Positions 55,737 to 64,000 of a stretch of DNA of 64,000 bases are shown here, piece by piece. The notes beneath the pieces were generated by a model. The model was not told the DNA's origin. It did no database searches and saw only the letters and a list, made by a program, of their open reading frames with translations. How positions within the stretch are numbered: the stretch's first letter is position 1; each line of letters begins with the position of its first letter. The DNA lies in contig JADKCV010000026.1 in the NCBI GenBank assembly GCA_016718655.1, positions 1 to 64,000 on the forward strand, written 5' to 3'. This stretch comes from Flavobacteriales bacterium. GTDB taxonomy: Bacteria > Bacteroidota > Bacteroidia > Flavobacteriales_F > PHOS-HE28. The translations under genes were made by a program, and so were the position numbers.

Positions 55737-58529
55737 TCAAGCCTTTGCCTTCTTTGCCGGGGTGCCCTTGCTCCCCTTGGCGCTCGCGGCCATGAAGGTC
55801 TGTTCGATGATGGCGATCTGCTGGTTGGCGCTCCGTTTACTGCTTCCGGTGGCGGGGGCGCCACTGGCAGGACGAGCGATGCATTCGAACGTGACACCGA
55901 CTGCTTCTTGCAGGTAAATGAGGATGTGGGTCCAGGCGCCCATGTTTCGCGGCTCCTCCTGCACCCACAGGAATCGGTCCGCCTTGGTGTAGCGTTGCAG
56001 CGCAGCCTTGATGGCATCGACCGGCAGGGGATGCAACTGTTCGATGCGCAGTAGCGCGGTGTCGGTGATCCCTTGTTGTTCGCGGTGCTCCGCAAGATCA
56101 TAGTGTACCTTGCCCTGCGTCAACACCACGGTACGCACCAGCTTCGGGTCGGCTGCGGCATCATCGATGAAGGGTTGGAACCGGCCGTTGGCGAGTTCGT
56201 CCAGCTTGCTCACGCAGCGCGGATGACGCAACAGGCTCTTGGGGCTGAACACCACCAGCGGCTTGCGGAAGTCCCACGCCAATTGGCGGCGCAGTACGTG
56301 GAAGAAATTGGCGGGTGTCGTACAGTTCACCATCACCATGTTCTCGTCGGCGCAGCTTTGCAGGAACCGTTCCATACGCGCACTGCTATGCTCGGCACCT
56401 TGCCCTTCATAACCGTGGGGCAGCAGCAATACCAGGCCATTCTGGGTGTTCCATTTCTCCTCGGCGCAGCACAGGTACTGGTCCAGGATGATCTGCGCGC
56501 CATTGACGAAGTCACCGAACTGGGCTTCCCAGATGGTGAGGGTCTCCGGATTGGTCAGTGCATATCCGTATTCGAACCCGAGCACCGCATATTCGCTGAG
56601 GAGCGAGTTGTAGATCTGGATGAGCGCCTGACCCTCCTGGATGTGCTTCAGGTGGATGAACTCCTCGTCACTGTCCTCGAGCTTCACCACGGCGTGGCGG
56701 TGGCTGAAGGTGCCACGTTCCACATCCTGCCCGGTGAAACGCACCGGATGTCCTTCCACCAGCAACGAACCATAGGCGAGCAATTCGGCAAGGCCCCAAT
56801 CCAGGGTCTCGTCGGCCATCATCTTCTTACGGTCGTTGAGGATCTTCTCCAACTTGCTGAAGAACTTCCTGCCGTCGGGATGAAGGGCGGTGAGCTTCTC
56901 CCCGATCATCTGCAACGTGGCCTTCTTCACGCCGGTGGCGGGAGCGGTGACCAGGTCGTTCACCGTGGCGCGTCGGTAACCCTTCCAACGCTCGGCCATG
57001 AAATTGGTGATCTTGCCCACTCGTTGCTGCTTGGCCTCGGTGAGGCGCTCATCGAGCATCGCGGTGAATGAGCGCTCCATCTCCTCGGCCAGCTCCTTCG
57101 CACCTTCCACACCGCTGTCGATGAGCTTCTGGGTGTAGATGGCACGTGGGTCGGGGTGCGCGGCGATGGCTTTGTAAAGCACGGGCTGCGTGAACTTCGG
57201 CTCGTCACCTTCGTTGTGACCGTGCTTGCGGTAGCAAAGAATGTCCACCCAGATGTCGGTGCCGTACTTCTGGCGGTAGTCCATCGCCAACTTCATGGTG
57301 TAGGCCACGGCCTCGGCATCATCGCCGTTCACATGTAACACGGGGCACTGGGTCACCTTGGCCACATCGGTGCAGTAGGTGCTGGTGCGGGCGTCGATGT
57401 AGTTGGTGGTGAAGCCCACCTGGTTGTTCACCACCATGTGGATGGTGCCTCCCACTTCGTAGGCCTTCAGGCCCGCCATCTGGGCCACCTCGTATACCAC
57501 CCCCTGTCCGGCGACAGCTGCATCGCCATGGATGATGATCGGGGCGGTGATGCCCTTGGCGAAGTTGTCGTCGTGCTCGATGATGGCGCGGGAGATGCCC
57601 TCCATCACGGGTCCCACGCTCTCCAAGTGACTGGGGTTGGGGGCCAAGGTCAGGCGTACATCCTTGCCACTGTTGGTCTTCAGCATGCTGCTGTAGCCCA
57701 TGTGATACTTCACGTCACCTTCGACCAGTTCATCCTCATAATCCTTGCCCTCGAACTCGCTGAAGATCTGGTCGTAGCTCTTACGCAGGGTGTTGGCCAG
57801 CACATTGAGGCGACCGCGGTGGGCCATGCCGATGACGTATTCGGTGATGCCCAGCTCGGCACCGTGTTCGATAACGGTGTCCAGCGCAGGAATGAGGGCT
57901 TCGGCACCTTCGATGCTGAAGCGCTTGGCGCCGATGAACTTCTTGCCGAGGAACTTCTCGAACACCACGGCCTCGTTCAGTTTCTCGAGGATCTCCTTCT
58001 TCTGGTCGATGGTGAAGTCGGGCGTGTTGCGCACGCTCTCCATACGCTGCTGCAGCCATTTCACCTTCTCCGGGTTGCGGATGAAGCGGAATTCGGCGCC
58101 GATGCTCTGGCAGTAGGTCTGGTCGAGCAAGGCGATGATGTCACGCAACTTGGCAGGACCCAAGCCCACTTCGTTGCCCGCAGCGAACACGGTGTCCAGA
58201 TCGGACGCAGCGAGGCCGTAGCTCACCAGGTCCAAGGGCGGAGTGTAGGTACGGCGCTCGCGCACCGGGTTGGTGCGGGTGAACAGGTGCCCGCGCTGGC
58301 GGTAGGCGTTGATGTATTCCAGCACCTTGAACTCCTTGGCCATGGCGTCACCCGTGCCGGAGCTGAATTGCACACTGGGGAGCATCGCATGCTCGGTACG
58401 GGCCAGTTCAAAGCCCTCGAAGAACCGGGCCCAGCCGGGGTCTACGGACGCGGGGTCCTTGAGGAAGTGCTGGTACTGTTCGTCCAGCCAAGCGCTGTCG
58501 ACGTTGCTGAGGTAGGAATACTTGTCCAT
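55737..58529 (-). CDS. sucA: 2-oxoglutarate dehydrogenase E1
   Basis: The 930-residue product begins MDKYSYLSNVDSAWLDEQYQ and has all E1o parts: RGRLNVLANTLRKSYDQIF, HGDAAVAGQGVVYEVAQM with the TPP-binding region, NNQVGFTT, VHVNGDDAEAV-like residues, and the C-terminal HGYEGQGAEHSSARMERFL and VRTVVLTQGKVHYDL. It decarboxylates 2-oxoglutarate with TPP and passes the succinyl group to SucB. Length fits the family. A TACCTTTG promoter box lies upstream. Confidence 0.97.
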   Translation of the reverse strand: MDKYSYLSNVDSAWLDEQYQHFLKDPASVDPGWARFFEGFELARTEHAMLPSVQFSSGTGDAMAKEFKVLEYINAYRQRGHLFTRTNPVRERRTYTPPLDLVSYGLAASDLDTVFAAGNEVGLGPAKLRDIIALLDQTYCQSIGAEFRFIRNPEKVKWLQQRMESVRNTPDFTIDQKKEILEKLNEAVVFEKFLGKKFIGAKRFSIEGAEALIPALDTVIEHGAELGITEYVIGMAHRGRLNVLANTLRKSYDQIFSEFEGKDYEDELVEGDVKYHMGYSSMLKTNSGKDVRLTLAPNPSHLESVGPVMEGISRAIIEHDDNFAKGITAPIIIHGDAAVAGQGVVYEVAQMAGLKAYEVGGTIHMVVNNQVGFTTNYIDARTSTYCTDVAKVTQCPVLHVNGDDAEAVAYTMKLAMDYRQKYGTDIWVDILCYRKHGHNEGDEPKFTQPVLYKAIAAHPDPRAIYTQKLIDSGVEGAKELAEEMERSFTAMLDERLTEAKQQRVGKITNFMAERWKGYRRATVNDLVTAPATGVKKATLQMIGEKLTALHPDGRKFFSKLEKILNDRKKMMADETLDWGLAELLAYGSLLVEGHPVRFTGQDVERGTFSHRHAVVKLEDSDEEFIHLKHIQEGQALIQIYNSLLSEYAVLGFEYGYALTNPETLTIWEAQFGDFVNGAQIILDQYLCCAEEKWNTQNGLVLLLPHGYEGQGAEHSSARMERFLQSCADENMVMVNCTTPANFFHVLRRQLAWDFRKPLVVFSPKSLLRHPRCVSKLDELANGRFQPFIDDAAADPKLVRTVVLTQGKVHYDLAEHREQQGITDTALLRIEQLHPLPVDAIKAALQRYTKADRFLWVQEEPRNMGAWTHILIYLQEAVGVTFECIARPASGAPATGSSKRSANQQIAIIEQTFMAASAKGSKGTPAKKAKA

Positions 58530-58554
58530 GGAGGGGGTCCCGGGGATCCTGGTA

Positions 58555-58562
58555 CAAAGGTA
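58555..58562 (-). promoter_or_regulatory. -7 promoter box (TACCTTTG) of sucA
   Basis: TACCTTTG is an exact match to the Bacteroidota TAnnTTTG element, 26 bases upstream of the sucA start. No clear -33 TTTG element was found at the expected distance. Confidence 0.7.
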
Positions 58563-58658
58563 GGTTTTGAGGCGTGCGTTCTACGTACCGAAGGCCGCTG
58601 TGGTTCGCCCCGTATGTGGTCCAGGATCCAAGTGCCCAACCTGCTGGCCCTCAGGCAT

Positions 58659-58724
58659 GCGCCCCTCAAAAGCGCCCCGCGAAGCGCAGCCGCGTCAACA
58701 CCTTCTGCAAGGCACGTAGCACGC
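58659..58724 (-). repeat. Left 66-bp direct repeat: displaced 3' end of the gene at 62146
   Basis: It matches 62139-62204 at 63 of 66 positions. Read on the minus strand it encodes VLRALQKVLTRLRFAGRF and a stop, the same ending as the intact gene but with Phe in place of Tyr; two of the three differences are synonymous. It looks like the original 3' end left by an insertion. Confidence 0.82.
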
Positions 58725-58750
58725 TAGGACCTACACACACTGCGTTCACG

Positions 58751-59161
58751 CTACTTCTTGCCCTTGACCCGCTCATGGTTCACAAACTCTTTAAGCACCT
58801 CCATCTGAGCCTTCAGGAGGTCCTCTAACATCCGCGCCCGCTCCTTGTTCTCCGCCATCAAGCGATCCACGATCTCGAGGGGTACTGTATGCTGCTGTTG
58901 GTTCTGTATATTTACATACCCATTGTTGCCATGGTTGTTTGTCAGCGTCAGCGAAACTGGATCAGGGGAATTGAGCTCCTCCGATGGAACATCAAGTACT
59001 CTTGCAATGGCATCCACGCCTTCCGGGCTAAGCCCTTTACCATTCTCCCACAGGCTGTACGTATTCTGCTTCACACCAAGCTTGTTGGCCATGTACGTTT
59101 GCGTATAATTACGCCACTCCCGGATGTTCTTGATCTTTTGGCCAACACGCAGCATGTCCAT
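58751..59161 (-). CDS. XRE-family HTH regulator
   Basis: The 136-residue product has an HTH_3 domain (VGQKIKNIREWRNYTQTYMANKLGV as helices 1-2, then VKQNTYSLWENGKG as recognition helix region), residues about 6-62. The C-terminal part (LTLTNNHGNNGYVNIQNQQQ, then a coiled-coil ERARMLEDLLKAQMEVLKEF) may dimerise. The pattern is of small phage- or island-type repressors. It faces away from the genes to its right, so it could act as the island's switch; that is inference. Confidence 0.88.
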   Translation of the reverse strand: MDMLRVGQKIKNIREWRNYTQTYMANKLGVKQNTYSLWENGKGLSPEGVDAIARVLDVPSEELNSPDPVSLTLTNNHGNNGYVNIQNQQQHTVPLEIVDRLMAENKERARMLEDLLKAQMEVLKEFVNHERVKGKK

Positions 59162-59297
59162 GGATACAGGGTTTTGGTGGTTGCTAAAGTATCTGTCCGC
59201 CTTGATAAACTATCACGTCTATCACTTGCGCTATCAACAGTCTTGCCAACATCTTTGGCCATCCCGCTCAATGAAGGGTGGGGGCAAAATCAAAAAA

Positions 59298-59645
59298 ATG
59301 AGATACGCGCTGATGATGATTAGCTTCTTCGTAACGATTGCTTGCTCAGCCCAATCAAATGGCGGCTGTGATTGTCCACCTTGCGCCCCAGGCATGGCAA
59401 TCACCGTATGGCAAGGAAGCACGCCAACCGTTAAAGTGAAGTGCGAAAACACATCATCATTTGATTGTTTTTCTCTTGAACTACTTTCTGGAAAAGTGGG
59501 GCCCGCAAAATTGACAAACGGAATGAGTGGAACTCTGGTAGTTAATGACGGACAGGGCAGACAAAGCGAAGGTGCGTCTGTTACATTTGTAGGCAAAGAA
59601 AGAGATAAAGACGGAACTGAACTGTTCCTTTTCAATAAGAACTAA
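59298..59645 (+). CDS. Small exported protein
   Basis: The 115-residue product begins MRYALMMISFFVTIACSAQS, a signal peptide, then a Cys-rich head (GGCDCPPCAPG), a beta region (ITVWQGSTPTVKVKCE) and a small domain (VVNDGQGRQSEGASVTFVGK). The ATG at 59298 has an AAAATCAAAAAA leader. It may be a lipoprotein, but the lipobox is imperfect. A terminator follows. Confidence 0.7.
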   Translation: MRYALMMISFFVTIACSAQSNGGCDCPPCAPGMAITVWQGSTPTVKVKCENTSSFDCFSLELLSGKVGPAKLTNGMSGTLVVNDGQGRQSEGASVTFVGKERDKDGTELFLFNKN

Positions 59646-59664
59646 ATTGACCGTTTAATTCATG

Positions 59665-59696
59665 CCGGAGTGTAGAACTTTCTACACTCCGGTTTT
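59665..59696 (+). terminator. Rho-independent terminator
   Basis: A perfect 12-bp stem (CCGGAGTGTAGA / TCTACACTCCGG) with a 4-base loop is followed by TTTT. It ends transcription of the small exported gene and isolates it from the next gene. Confidence 0.9.
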
Positions 59697-59708
59697 CCAC
59701 TCAAGAAA

Positions 59709-61229
59709 ATGAAATCAACAATATATTTTTTTGTCACTTTAATCTGTCTTGGAAAGGCTCAAGCACAGACCCATATTCATATTTATTTTAACATTACTAA
59801 TTGTCAAGCTCATTCAACCCAAATATCACAATTGTCTTTGCTCGATAATTCAATTTCAAAATTTATTCACCTAAGCAAACAAGACAGCGCAATTACCCCC
59901 TGGATTTTAGATTATTTTTCACTGATTGGTTTAAATAAACTAGATTTTATATATCATTCTCATAGTGATTTAGTAAAATATTTTGGTAAAATGGGGCAAT
60001 CTATGGTAGTGGTTTCATGTCAAAAAGATACTATTTCAACTTTTGAAATTGAGTCTTTACCGAGCGAAATTGATGCAATAAATTCTCTTACCCAATCTGA
60101 TAGGCATAGCTGCCATAACAAAAATAAAGTTCAAATTGAAGCCTATCGAAATGACACTTTGCAGCCAACAGTCAAATCAAATCTTTTAACGAATCAACAA
60201 ATCAATCATCGCCAGTCGGAGTTGATGAACTACACGATTTACGAACTAGAAAATAAAGAAAAATTAAAATTAAGTTCAGATGTTCAAATCATGGGGAGAC
60301 TCAATAATTTATGGCTTCTTGATAAATTTATGGGCAAACTTTATCAAATTATTTTAAACGAAGGTTCGCGCTTTGAGATGAATGAGAAAAGCGAATTAAA
60401 GAAGCATTTCTTCACATCCAGCAACATAGATTCAAGCATTAGCAAGTTCTCAAATCATAAACATGACTTGAACATAGAAATGATTTCTCATTTGGATAAT
60501 GAAAACAATCCTGTATTGCTAATGAATTTAACGATTCCGACAGACTCGACTAAGAATATTAATTCGAACATGTTTTACCGTTTCTTAATGACTGTAGAAG
60601 CTTCTTCTACTTCAATCGAAAAAATTAATACCGCCGGTTCTGATTCAATAAGTCCATTTATAGGCGCAAGCGGGTTTACATGGGTTGGAGATACTATGAT
60701 TGCTCAGGTAATGTCTGATAGAACGGATGAATCGTTTTCCCCACTTTTTGGTTACTTCAAGACCGAAAATAATAGCATCAAATTAGATTCACCTACTTCA
60801 TACAATTATAGAACCGATGTCTGGCGTAAAATAGGAAAATATCATTTTGTTAACGGGAATTTTACGAATAGCTACTTCGGATTCTGTGTAGCTCCTATTG
60901 TGGTAGACTTACACTCTTGGAAGGAGCATGATCTATCCAATCAGTTGAACGTAACGCTTGACTCCGCCATTAGAATGGTGCCAGGGCATTTTTACGCTAT
61001 TGATATAGAATCTGATAATCAAGGGATCGGAATGCTGTGCATGATTAAATCAAAATTATATTTAATTCAATTTTCAAAATCGGCGGATTCTTTGCAAATT
61101 AAAAATATAATATTCATTGATACAAAGGATTTCACCGTTTCAGAAGCATCCCTAATTGACAGGTATTCATTCATATTTACAAATCCAAGTAAAGACAAAC
61201 TATTGTTAGGTACAATGATTAAGCAATAG
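59709..61229 (+). CDS. AT-rich secreted protein of unknown function
   Basis: The 506-residue product has a signal peptide (YFFVTLICLGKAQAQ) and is rich in Ser, Asn, Ile and Lys. Segments such as HFFTSSNIDSSISKF and SWKEHDLSNQLNVTL look soluble and beta-rich. The C-terminal half (SGFTWVGDTMIAQVMSD ... LIQFSKSADSLQIKN) suggests a beta-propeller-like fold, but no repeat is clear. Composition is much more AT-rich than the chromosome, suggesting transfer. It is separated from the next gene by one base, so co-translation is likely. Confidence 0.75.
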   Translation: MKSTIYFFVTLICLGKAQAQTHIHIYFNITNCQAHSTQISQLSLLDNSISKFIHLSKQDSAITPWILDYFSLIGLNKLDFIYHSHSDLVKYFGKMGQSMVVVSCQKDTISTFEIESLPSEIDAINSLTQSDRHSCHNKNKVQIEAYRNDTLQPTVKSNLLTNQQINHRQSELMNYTIYELENKEKLKLSSDVQIMGRLNNLWLLDKFMGKLYQIILNEGSRFEMNEKSELKKHFFTSSNIDSSISKFSNHKHDLNIEMISHLDNENNPVLLMNLTIPTDSTKNINSNMFYRFLMTVEASSTSIEKINTAGSDSISPFIGASGFTWVGDTMIAQVMSDRTDESFSPLFGYFKTENNSIKLDSPTSYNYRTDVWRKIGKYHFVNGNFTNSYFGFCVAPIVVDLHSWKEHDLSNQLNVTLDSAIRMVPGHFYAIDIESDNQGIGMLCMIKSKLYLIQFSKSADSLQIKNIIFIDTKDFTVSEASLIDRYSFIFTNPSKDKLLLGTMIKQ

Positions 61230-61230
61230 T

Positions 61231-62139
61231 ATGTTTCACATTATTATTCCTAAAGCATACATTAAAATTTTTATATTCAATATTATTAGTTCATTTTTGT
61301 TCGGATTCCAACCCTGTTTGGCTCAGCACTATACAAAAAATACAAATTATAAACATATTCTATACACCGCCCTGTCCACTTCTTACTCCACCAGCACAAA
61401 TTGGCAGGGCCAAGACATCCGCAATTTTTCCTTTGTTAGCAATTTACAGTACCGCCATGGTATGCTCGATTCAACGCACAGCCATTCGCATCAGGTGTTT
61501 GCCGACCTCGGCTACTTGAAATATGTTGACAGCCTTTGGATGAAAAGCAACGACCGTTTACAGATCAATCTGCTCTGGGCCACTACTGGCACGCGCACCA
61601 GACACTCCTATTCCATCCTCCTCAACACCCAGTTCCTGCCCAACACGCTCTTGCAGTTCGACACTGAACGCCAAGCACTTACCGCAACCCAAGTGGGCGG
61701 TTTAATGCGACCGTTCAGCTTGGAAGCTGGGTACGGTGCGGTTTGGAGTTTCTGGGGCGCAAGCAACATCAACTTCGCCTTTGCCACGCTAAAACTGAGC
61801 GGCCAACCGAAAGAGACTGTAGCACCTGCCTTCCAGGATGCCACCTTCATTGAAGGCGAGCGCATGAACTTCTACGCCAGCTATGGCCTCGGCATCATCA
61901 CAGCCATCAACAAGCACATCGGCAAGCGGGTGCAGTGGATGAACAACAGCCGGGTCTTCTGCAACGGCTTCGATCGCGACCACGTCAACTTTGACATCAG
62001 TAATATGGTCATCGTAAAGCTCTGGAAGTTCATACAGCTGCGCTTCGATACCCGGCTCGCCTACAACCCTTTGCTCAACTACGACCTACAGTTGCGCCAG
62101 GAAGCCTTAATCGGCTTCTTTTACGAGCGCAATAAGTAG
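61231..62139 (+). CDS. Outer-membrane barrel-like protein (DUF3078-like)
   Basis: The 302-residue product has a signal peptide (FNIISSFLFGFQPCLAQ), followed by strands such as TNWQGQDIRNFSFVSNLQYR, DRLQINLLWATTGTRTRHSYS and FIQLRFDTRLAYNPLLNYDL; it ends with EALIGFFYERNK. The Trp-Gly-aromatic pattern fits DUF3078-type barrel proteins. The first 130 bases are AT-rich like its neighbour, the rest GC-rich like the chromosome, so it may be a chimaera. Its stop codon marks the right repeat boundary. Confidence 0.7.
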   Translation: MFHIIIPKAYIKIFIFNIISSFLFGFQPCLAQHYTKNTNYKHILYTALSTSYSTSTNWQGQDIRNFSFVSNLQYRHGMLDSTHSHSHQVFADLGYLKYVDSLWMKSNDRLQINLLWATTGTRTRHSYSILLNTQFLPNTLLQFDTERQALTATQVGGLMRPFSLEAGYGAVWSFWGASNINFAFATLKLSGQPKETVAPAFQDATFIEGERMNFYASYGLGIITAINKHIGKRVQWMNNSRVFCNGFDRDHVNFDISNMVIVKLWKFIQLRFDTRLAYNPLLNYDLQLRQEALIGFFYERNK

Positions 62140-62204
62140 CGCCCCTCAATAGCGCCCCGCGAAGCGAAGCCGCGTCAACACCTTCTGCAAGGCACGCAGC
62201 ACGC
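62139..62204 (-). repeat. Right 66-bp direct repeat: 3' end of the intact gene
   Basis: Paired with 58659-58724 (3 mismatches, 3480 bases apart). It covers the last 19 codons and stop of the gene at 62146 plus 7 downstream bases. Confidence 0.82.
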
Positions 62205-62529
62205 ACTCACCGGCCAAGGCGTCGAGGCCTCCGGCTGCCAGGGTGCGCTTCAGGTGGGCCTCGGGGATGTCCACCCGGTACATGGCCACCTGCAGGTCGT
62301 GCATGCCCAGGCTCAGGCGCTCGGAAAGGATGGGCAGCACCTGTGCCCGCAAGCGCTCGAAGGCCTCTTCACCAACCGGTGGCTCAGGGAACGAGGCATC
62401 GTCCTGGGCGAGGTCCTTGCGCAGCTGGGCCACGGTGGAGCTCAGCACCTCGGCGCGGTCCAGGTGACGTTGGAGGCCATGCTCCCCGGGTTTCGACAGA
62501 TCGGTGTTCACGTTGGGCGATCGGAACAC
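62146..62529 (-). CDS. Conserved hypothetical protein, target of the insertion
   Basis: The 127-residue product is helical and acidic-basic mixed (LSSTVAQLRKDLAQDDASF, EEAFERLRAQVLPILSERLS, LQVAMYRVDIPEAHLKRTLA), and its last 19 residues (VLRALQKVLTRLRFAGRY) are repeated beyond the island. No enzyme motif is seen. The two-copy ending is best explained if an island inserted at its 3' end and restored it. Confidence 0.7.
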   Translation of the reverse strand: MFRSPNVNTDLSKPGEHGLQRHLDRAEVLSSTVAQLRKDLAQDDASFPEPPVGEEAFERLRAQVLPILSERLSLGMHDLQVAMYRVDIPEAHLKRTLAAGGLDALAGECVLRALQKVLTRLRFAGRY

Positions 62530-62627
62530 AAAGGTGGGTGCAGGGTGGCACTATTTTCGCCATCGTTCTTCAAAGCCCCGCACACGGGGCCGATCGCACA
62601 CCCGTGAACCACTTCCCCACCGCACCC

Positions 62628-63503
62628 ATGCGTACCCTGCTCGCCTTGGCCTCTTTGGCCGTTAGCCTGAATATCAGCGCCCAATACGGCACCTTCGACC
62701 CCGCTGCGGTGAAAGCAGCCAAGGCCGGGACCACCGTGGTGGTGCTCGATGATGGCGATTCGCCTTACAACCGCACCATCATGGACGCGGTGAAGAACCA
62801 ATGGAAGTTCACCACGGAGGTGGACTTCGTGAAGGTGGGCGAGCTGGCTGCACAGCCCATCGATCCGGCGAAGAACTACCTGCTCAAGACGGTGAAGGTG
62901 GATCCCGTGAAGTTCGAAGGGACGTTCCTGACGTTGGTGAAGGGATGGAAGCTCAAGAAGGGTGATGCGCTACAGGCCAAGGGCAACGCCTTCACGAACA
63001 TCCCTTCGGAACAGGAGTTGGCCTTCCTGCTGATCGATCCGAAGTCCATCAATGAGAACCTGAACACGGGCATGCTGCAGATCTACGTGAAGCACCTACA
63101 GGACTACCTGAAGAACGTGGAAGGAGGCAAGATCATGGACAAGGCCACGGCCGATCGCCTGTATGCCGGCCGCACCCGACTGATACGGGATACCGAACTG
63201 CACTTGGCACAAGAGCACCTGGACAAGAGCGTTCCGGACTTGGCCAGCGTGAAGGAGAACTACACCGCGCCGGCCAGCATCGTTGCCCTGTCCGGTATCC
63301 TAGGGACCGTGGATGCCCAGGATAGGACCATCACCGTTAGCGACATGCTGCTGACCGGCGAATACAAGACGAAGCATTGTTTCAAGCGCATCTTCAACGC
63401 CGGCACCGGCGAGTTGATGTACCTAGGGGACGATGCCGCTATCGCTGGGAAGAAGGAGGGCTTCCTTTCCACCGACCTGACCAACGTGGCGAGGGCGCGC
63501 TGA
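62628..63503 (+). CDS. Secreted protein of unknown function
   Basis: The 291-residue product begins MRTLLALASLAVSLNISAQ, a signal peptide; the longer frame upstream is shadow sequence. The mature part starts YGTFDPAAVKAAKAGTTVVVLDDGDSPYNRTIMDAV, and has KNQWKFTTEVDFVKVGEL and LTLVKGWKLKKGDALQAKG. It looks alpha/beta and well folded. I do not recognise the family, although the pattern looks conserved. Confidence 0.7.
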   Translation: MRTLLALASLAVSLNISAQYGTFDPAAVKAAKAGTTVVVLDDGDSPYNRTIMDAVKNQWKFTTEVDFVKVGELAAQPIDPAKNYLLKTVKVDPVKFEGTFLTLVKGWKLKKGDALQAKGNAFTNIPSEQELAFLLIDPKSINENLNTGMLQIYVKHLQDYLKNVEGGKIMDKATADRLYAGRTRLIRDTELHLAQEHLDKSVPDLASVKENYTAPASIVALSGILGTVDAQDRTITVSDMLLTGEYKTKHCFKRIFNAGTGELMYLGDDAAIAGKKEGFLSTDLTNVARAR

Positions 63504-63605
63504 ACCCGAGGGACCCATCCATGGTCAAGACCCGAGGTCGCTGATCGCGGGCCTTGCTGTTCCGTGTCCGAAGCACTTGGTTGAAGTGTGCACCTTTGGG
63601 GGCAC

Positions 63606-64000
63606 ATGGACAACAAGGACCGCTTGCTCGCTCGATTCAACAGCCTGGAACGCGACCGAAGGATGTTGTTTGACCAGCTCGACCGCCATGATGCAGGATC
63701 ACTCGCCCGCATCCCAAGGCCAGGCGCTTGGTCGGTCGCACAGGTGATCATGCACTTCGTTCTGGTGGAGCGGGGTTCATTGGCATACCTCATGCGGAAA
63801 CTGGAAATGGGGAACTCCGATCAGGCCGGGACATTCTCGGGCGTCCGATCGGGACTATTGAACCTGACCGTTGGACTTCCGTTGCGGTTCAAGGCACCGC
63901 CGGTGGTGGCTGTTGTACCGGTATGTTCCTATGGTGATGCGGTCGAAGCATGGGCCGCCGTTCGCACGGACCTGGAACATGCGCTCGCAGCGCTGCCACC
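63606..64000 (+). CDS. DinB-family protein, 3' partial
   Basis: The visible 131 residues begin MDNKDRLLARFNSLERDRRM and continue with GAWSVAQVIMHFVLVERGSL. This is the four-helix DinB fold's W(S)..qv..H...e. pattern, and the His near residue 49 would be a metal ligand. The C-terminus lies outside the window. DinB-fold proteins include thiol-dependent transferases, among them bacillithiol enzymes; no specific role can be given. Confidence 0.75.
   Translation, partial: MDNKDRLLARFNSLERDRRMLFDQLDRHDAGSLARIPRPGAWSVAQVIMHFVLVERGSLAYLMRKLEMGNSDQAGTFSGVRSGLLNLTVGLPLRFKAPPVVAVVPVCSYGDAVEAWAAVRTDLEHALAALP

Larger units (their letters stand above)
58725..62138. mobile_element. Putative 3.4-kb genomic island between direct repeats, integrase not seen
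   Basis: The segment lies between two copies of the same gene end, the pattern left by insertion into a 3' end. It carries an XRE regulator and secreted or barrel proteins, and is AT-rich from about 59160 to 61370. No integrase, transposase or inverted termini were found, so mobility would depend on an enzyme encoded elsewhere, or the arrangement may come from recombination with a related strain. Confidence 0.45.

Noticed and set aside
54490..58727. Long plus-strand frames opposite sucB and sucA
   Set aside because: Both minus-strand genes are certain; the plus frames lack any domain and follow codon bias.
58725..62138. Prophage or classical transposon
   Set aside because: No integrase, transposase, structural phage gene or inverted termini were found; only direct gene-end repeats and cargo genes are visible.
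62343..62627. Longer N-terminus for the secreted protein at 62628
   Set aside because: It would hide a clear signal peptide and overlaps the minus-strand conserved gene.
1..64000. tRNA and rRNA genes
   Set aside because: No stretch with a T-loop consensus in cloverleaf context or ribosomal RNA core sequence was noticed on either strand; a tRNAscan run would settle this.

Overview
This window looks like a chromosomal segment of a GC-rich member of the Bacteroidota, most likely Flavobacteriales-like. The reasons are several secreted proteins with type IX secretion (T9SS) C-terminal sorting domains, a ResB-CcsA fused cytochrome c maturation protein, and promoter boxes of the Bacteroidota type (TAnnTTTG, seen best upstream of sucA). 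The placement is inferred from gene content only. No rRNA, tRNA or CRISPR array was recognised.

Layout. 1-2.2 kb: an AT-rich, heavily frameshifted ATPase + HNH nuclease pair resembling a Septu (PtuA/PtuB) anti-phage system. 2.5-24 kb: mixed genes, including T9SS-secreted proteins, an alpha/beta hydrolase, an OsmC protein, a nitrilase-family amidohydrolase, a papain-like protease, a broken AraC regulator and a TPR-adenylate cyclase; many carry frameshifts. 24-28.9 kb: a tightly overlapping minus-strand operon of membrane proteins, an endonuclease/exonuclease/phosphatase enzyme and a small winged-helix regulator, preceded by a palindromic operator candidate. 29-35 kb: a transglutaminase-like protein, a polysaccharide deacetylase and T9SS proteins.

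35.4-53 kb is the most striking part. It holds a 1045-residue ResB-CcsA haem lyase, a 12-haem cytochrome with its own cytochrome b-like membrane protein, a ferritin-like/VIT1 iron transporter fusion, and a seven-gene minus-strand operon: cytochrome b-like protein, FeS/FAD oxidoreductase, 20-haem cytochrome, giant cytochrome (43 CxxCH in frame, 46 after correcting indels), 22-haem cytochrome, predicted outer-membrane barrel and lipoprotein. The four cytochromes carry about 100 CxxCH motifs. Read together they suggest an electron path from an NAD(P)H/FAD/FeS module through membrane cytochrome b and periplasmic cytochromes to the outer membrane. That flow is inference; no experimental function is known to me for this arrangement.

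53-64 kb: sucB-sucA (2-oxoglutarate dehydrogenase), then a 3.4 kb largely AT-rich island (XRE regulator, secreted proteins, barrel protein) bounded by 66-bp imperfect direct repeats. The repeats are duplicated 3' ends of the conserved gene at 62146-62529. The window closes with a secreted protein and the start of a DinB-family gene.

A recurring theme is single-base indels, often in homopolymers, that split otherwise good genes. This looks at least partly like long-read consensus error, so the pseudogene calls here need checking against reads.
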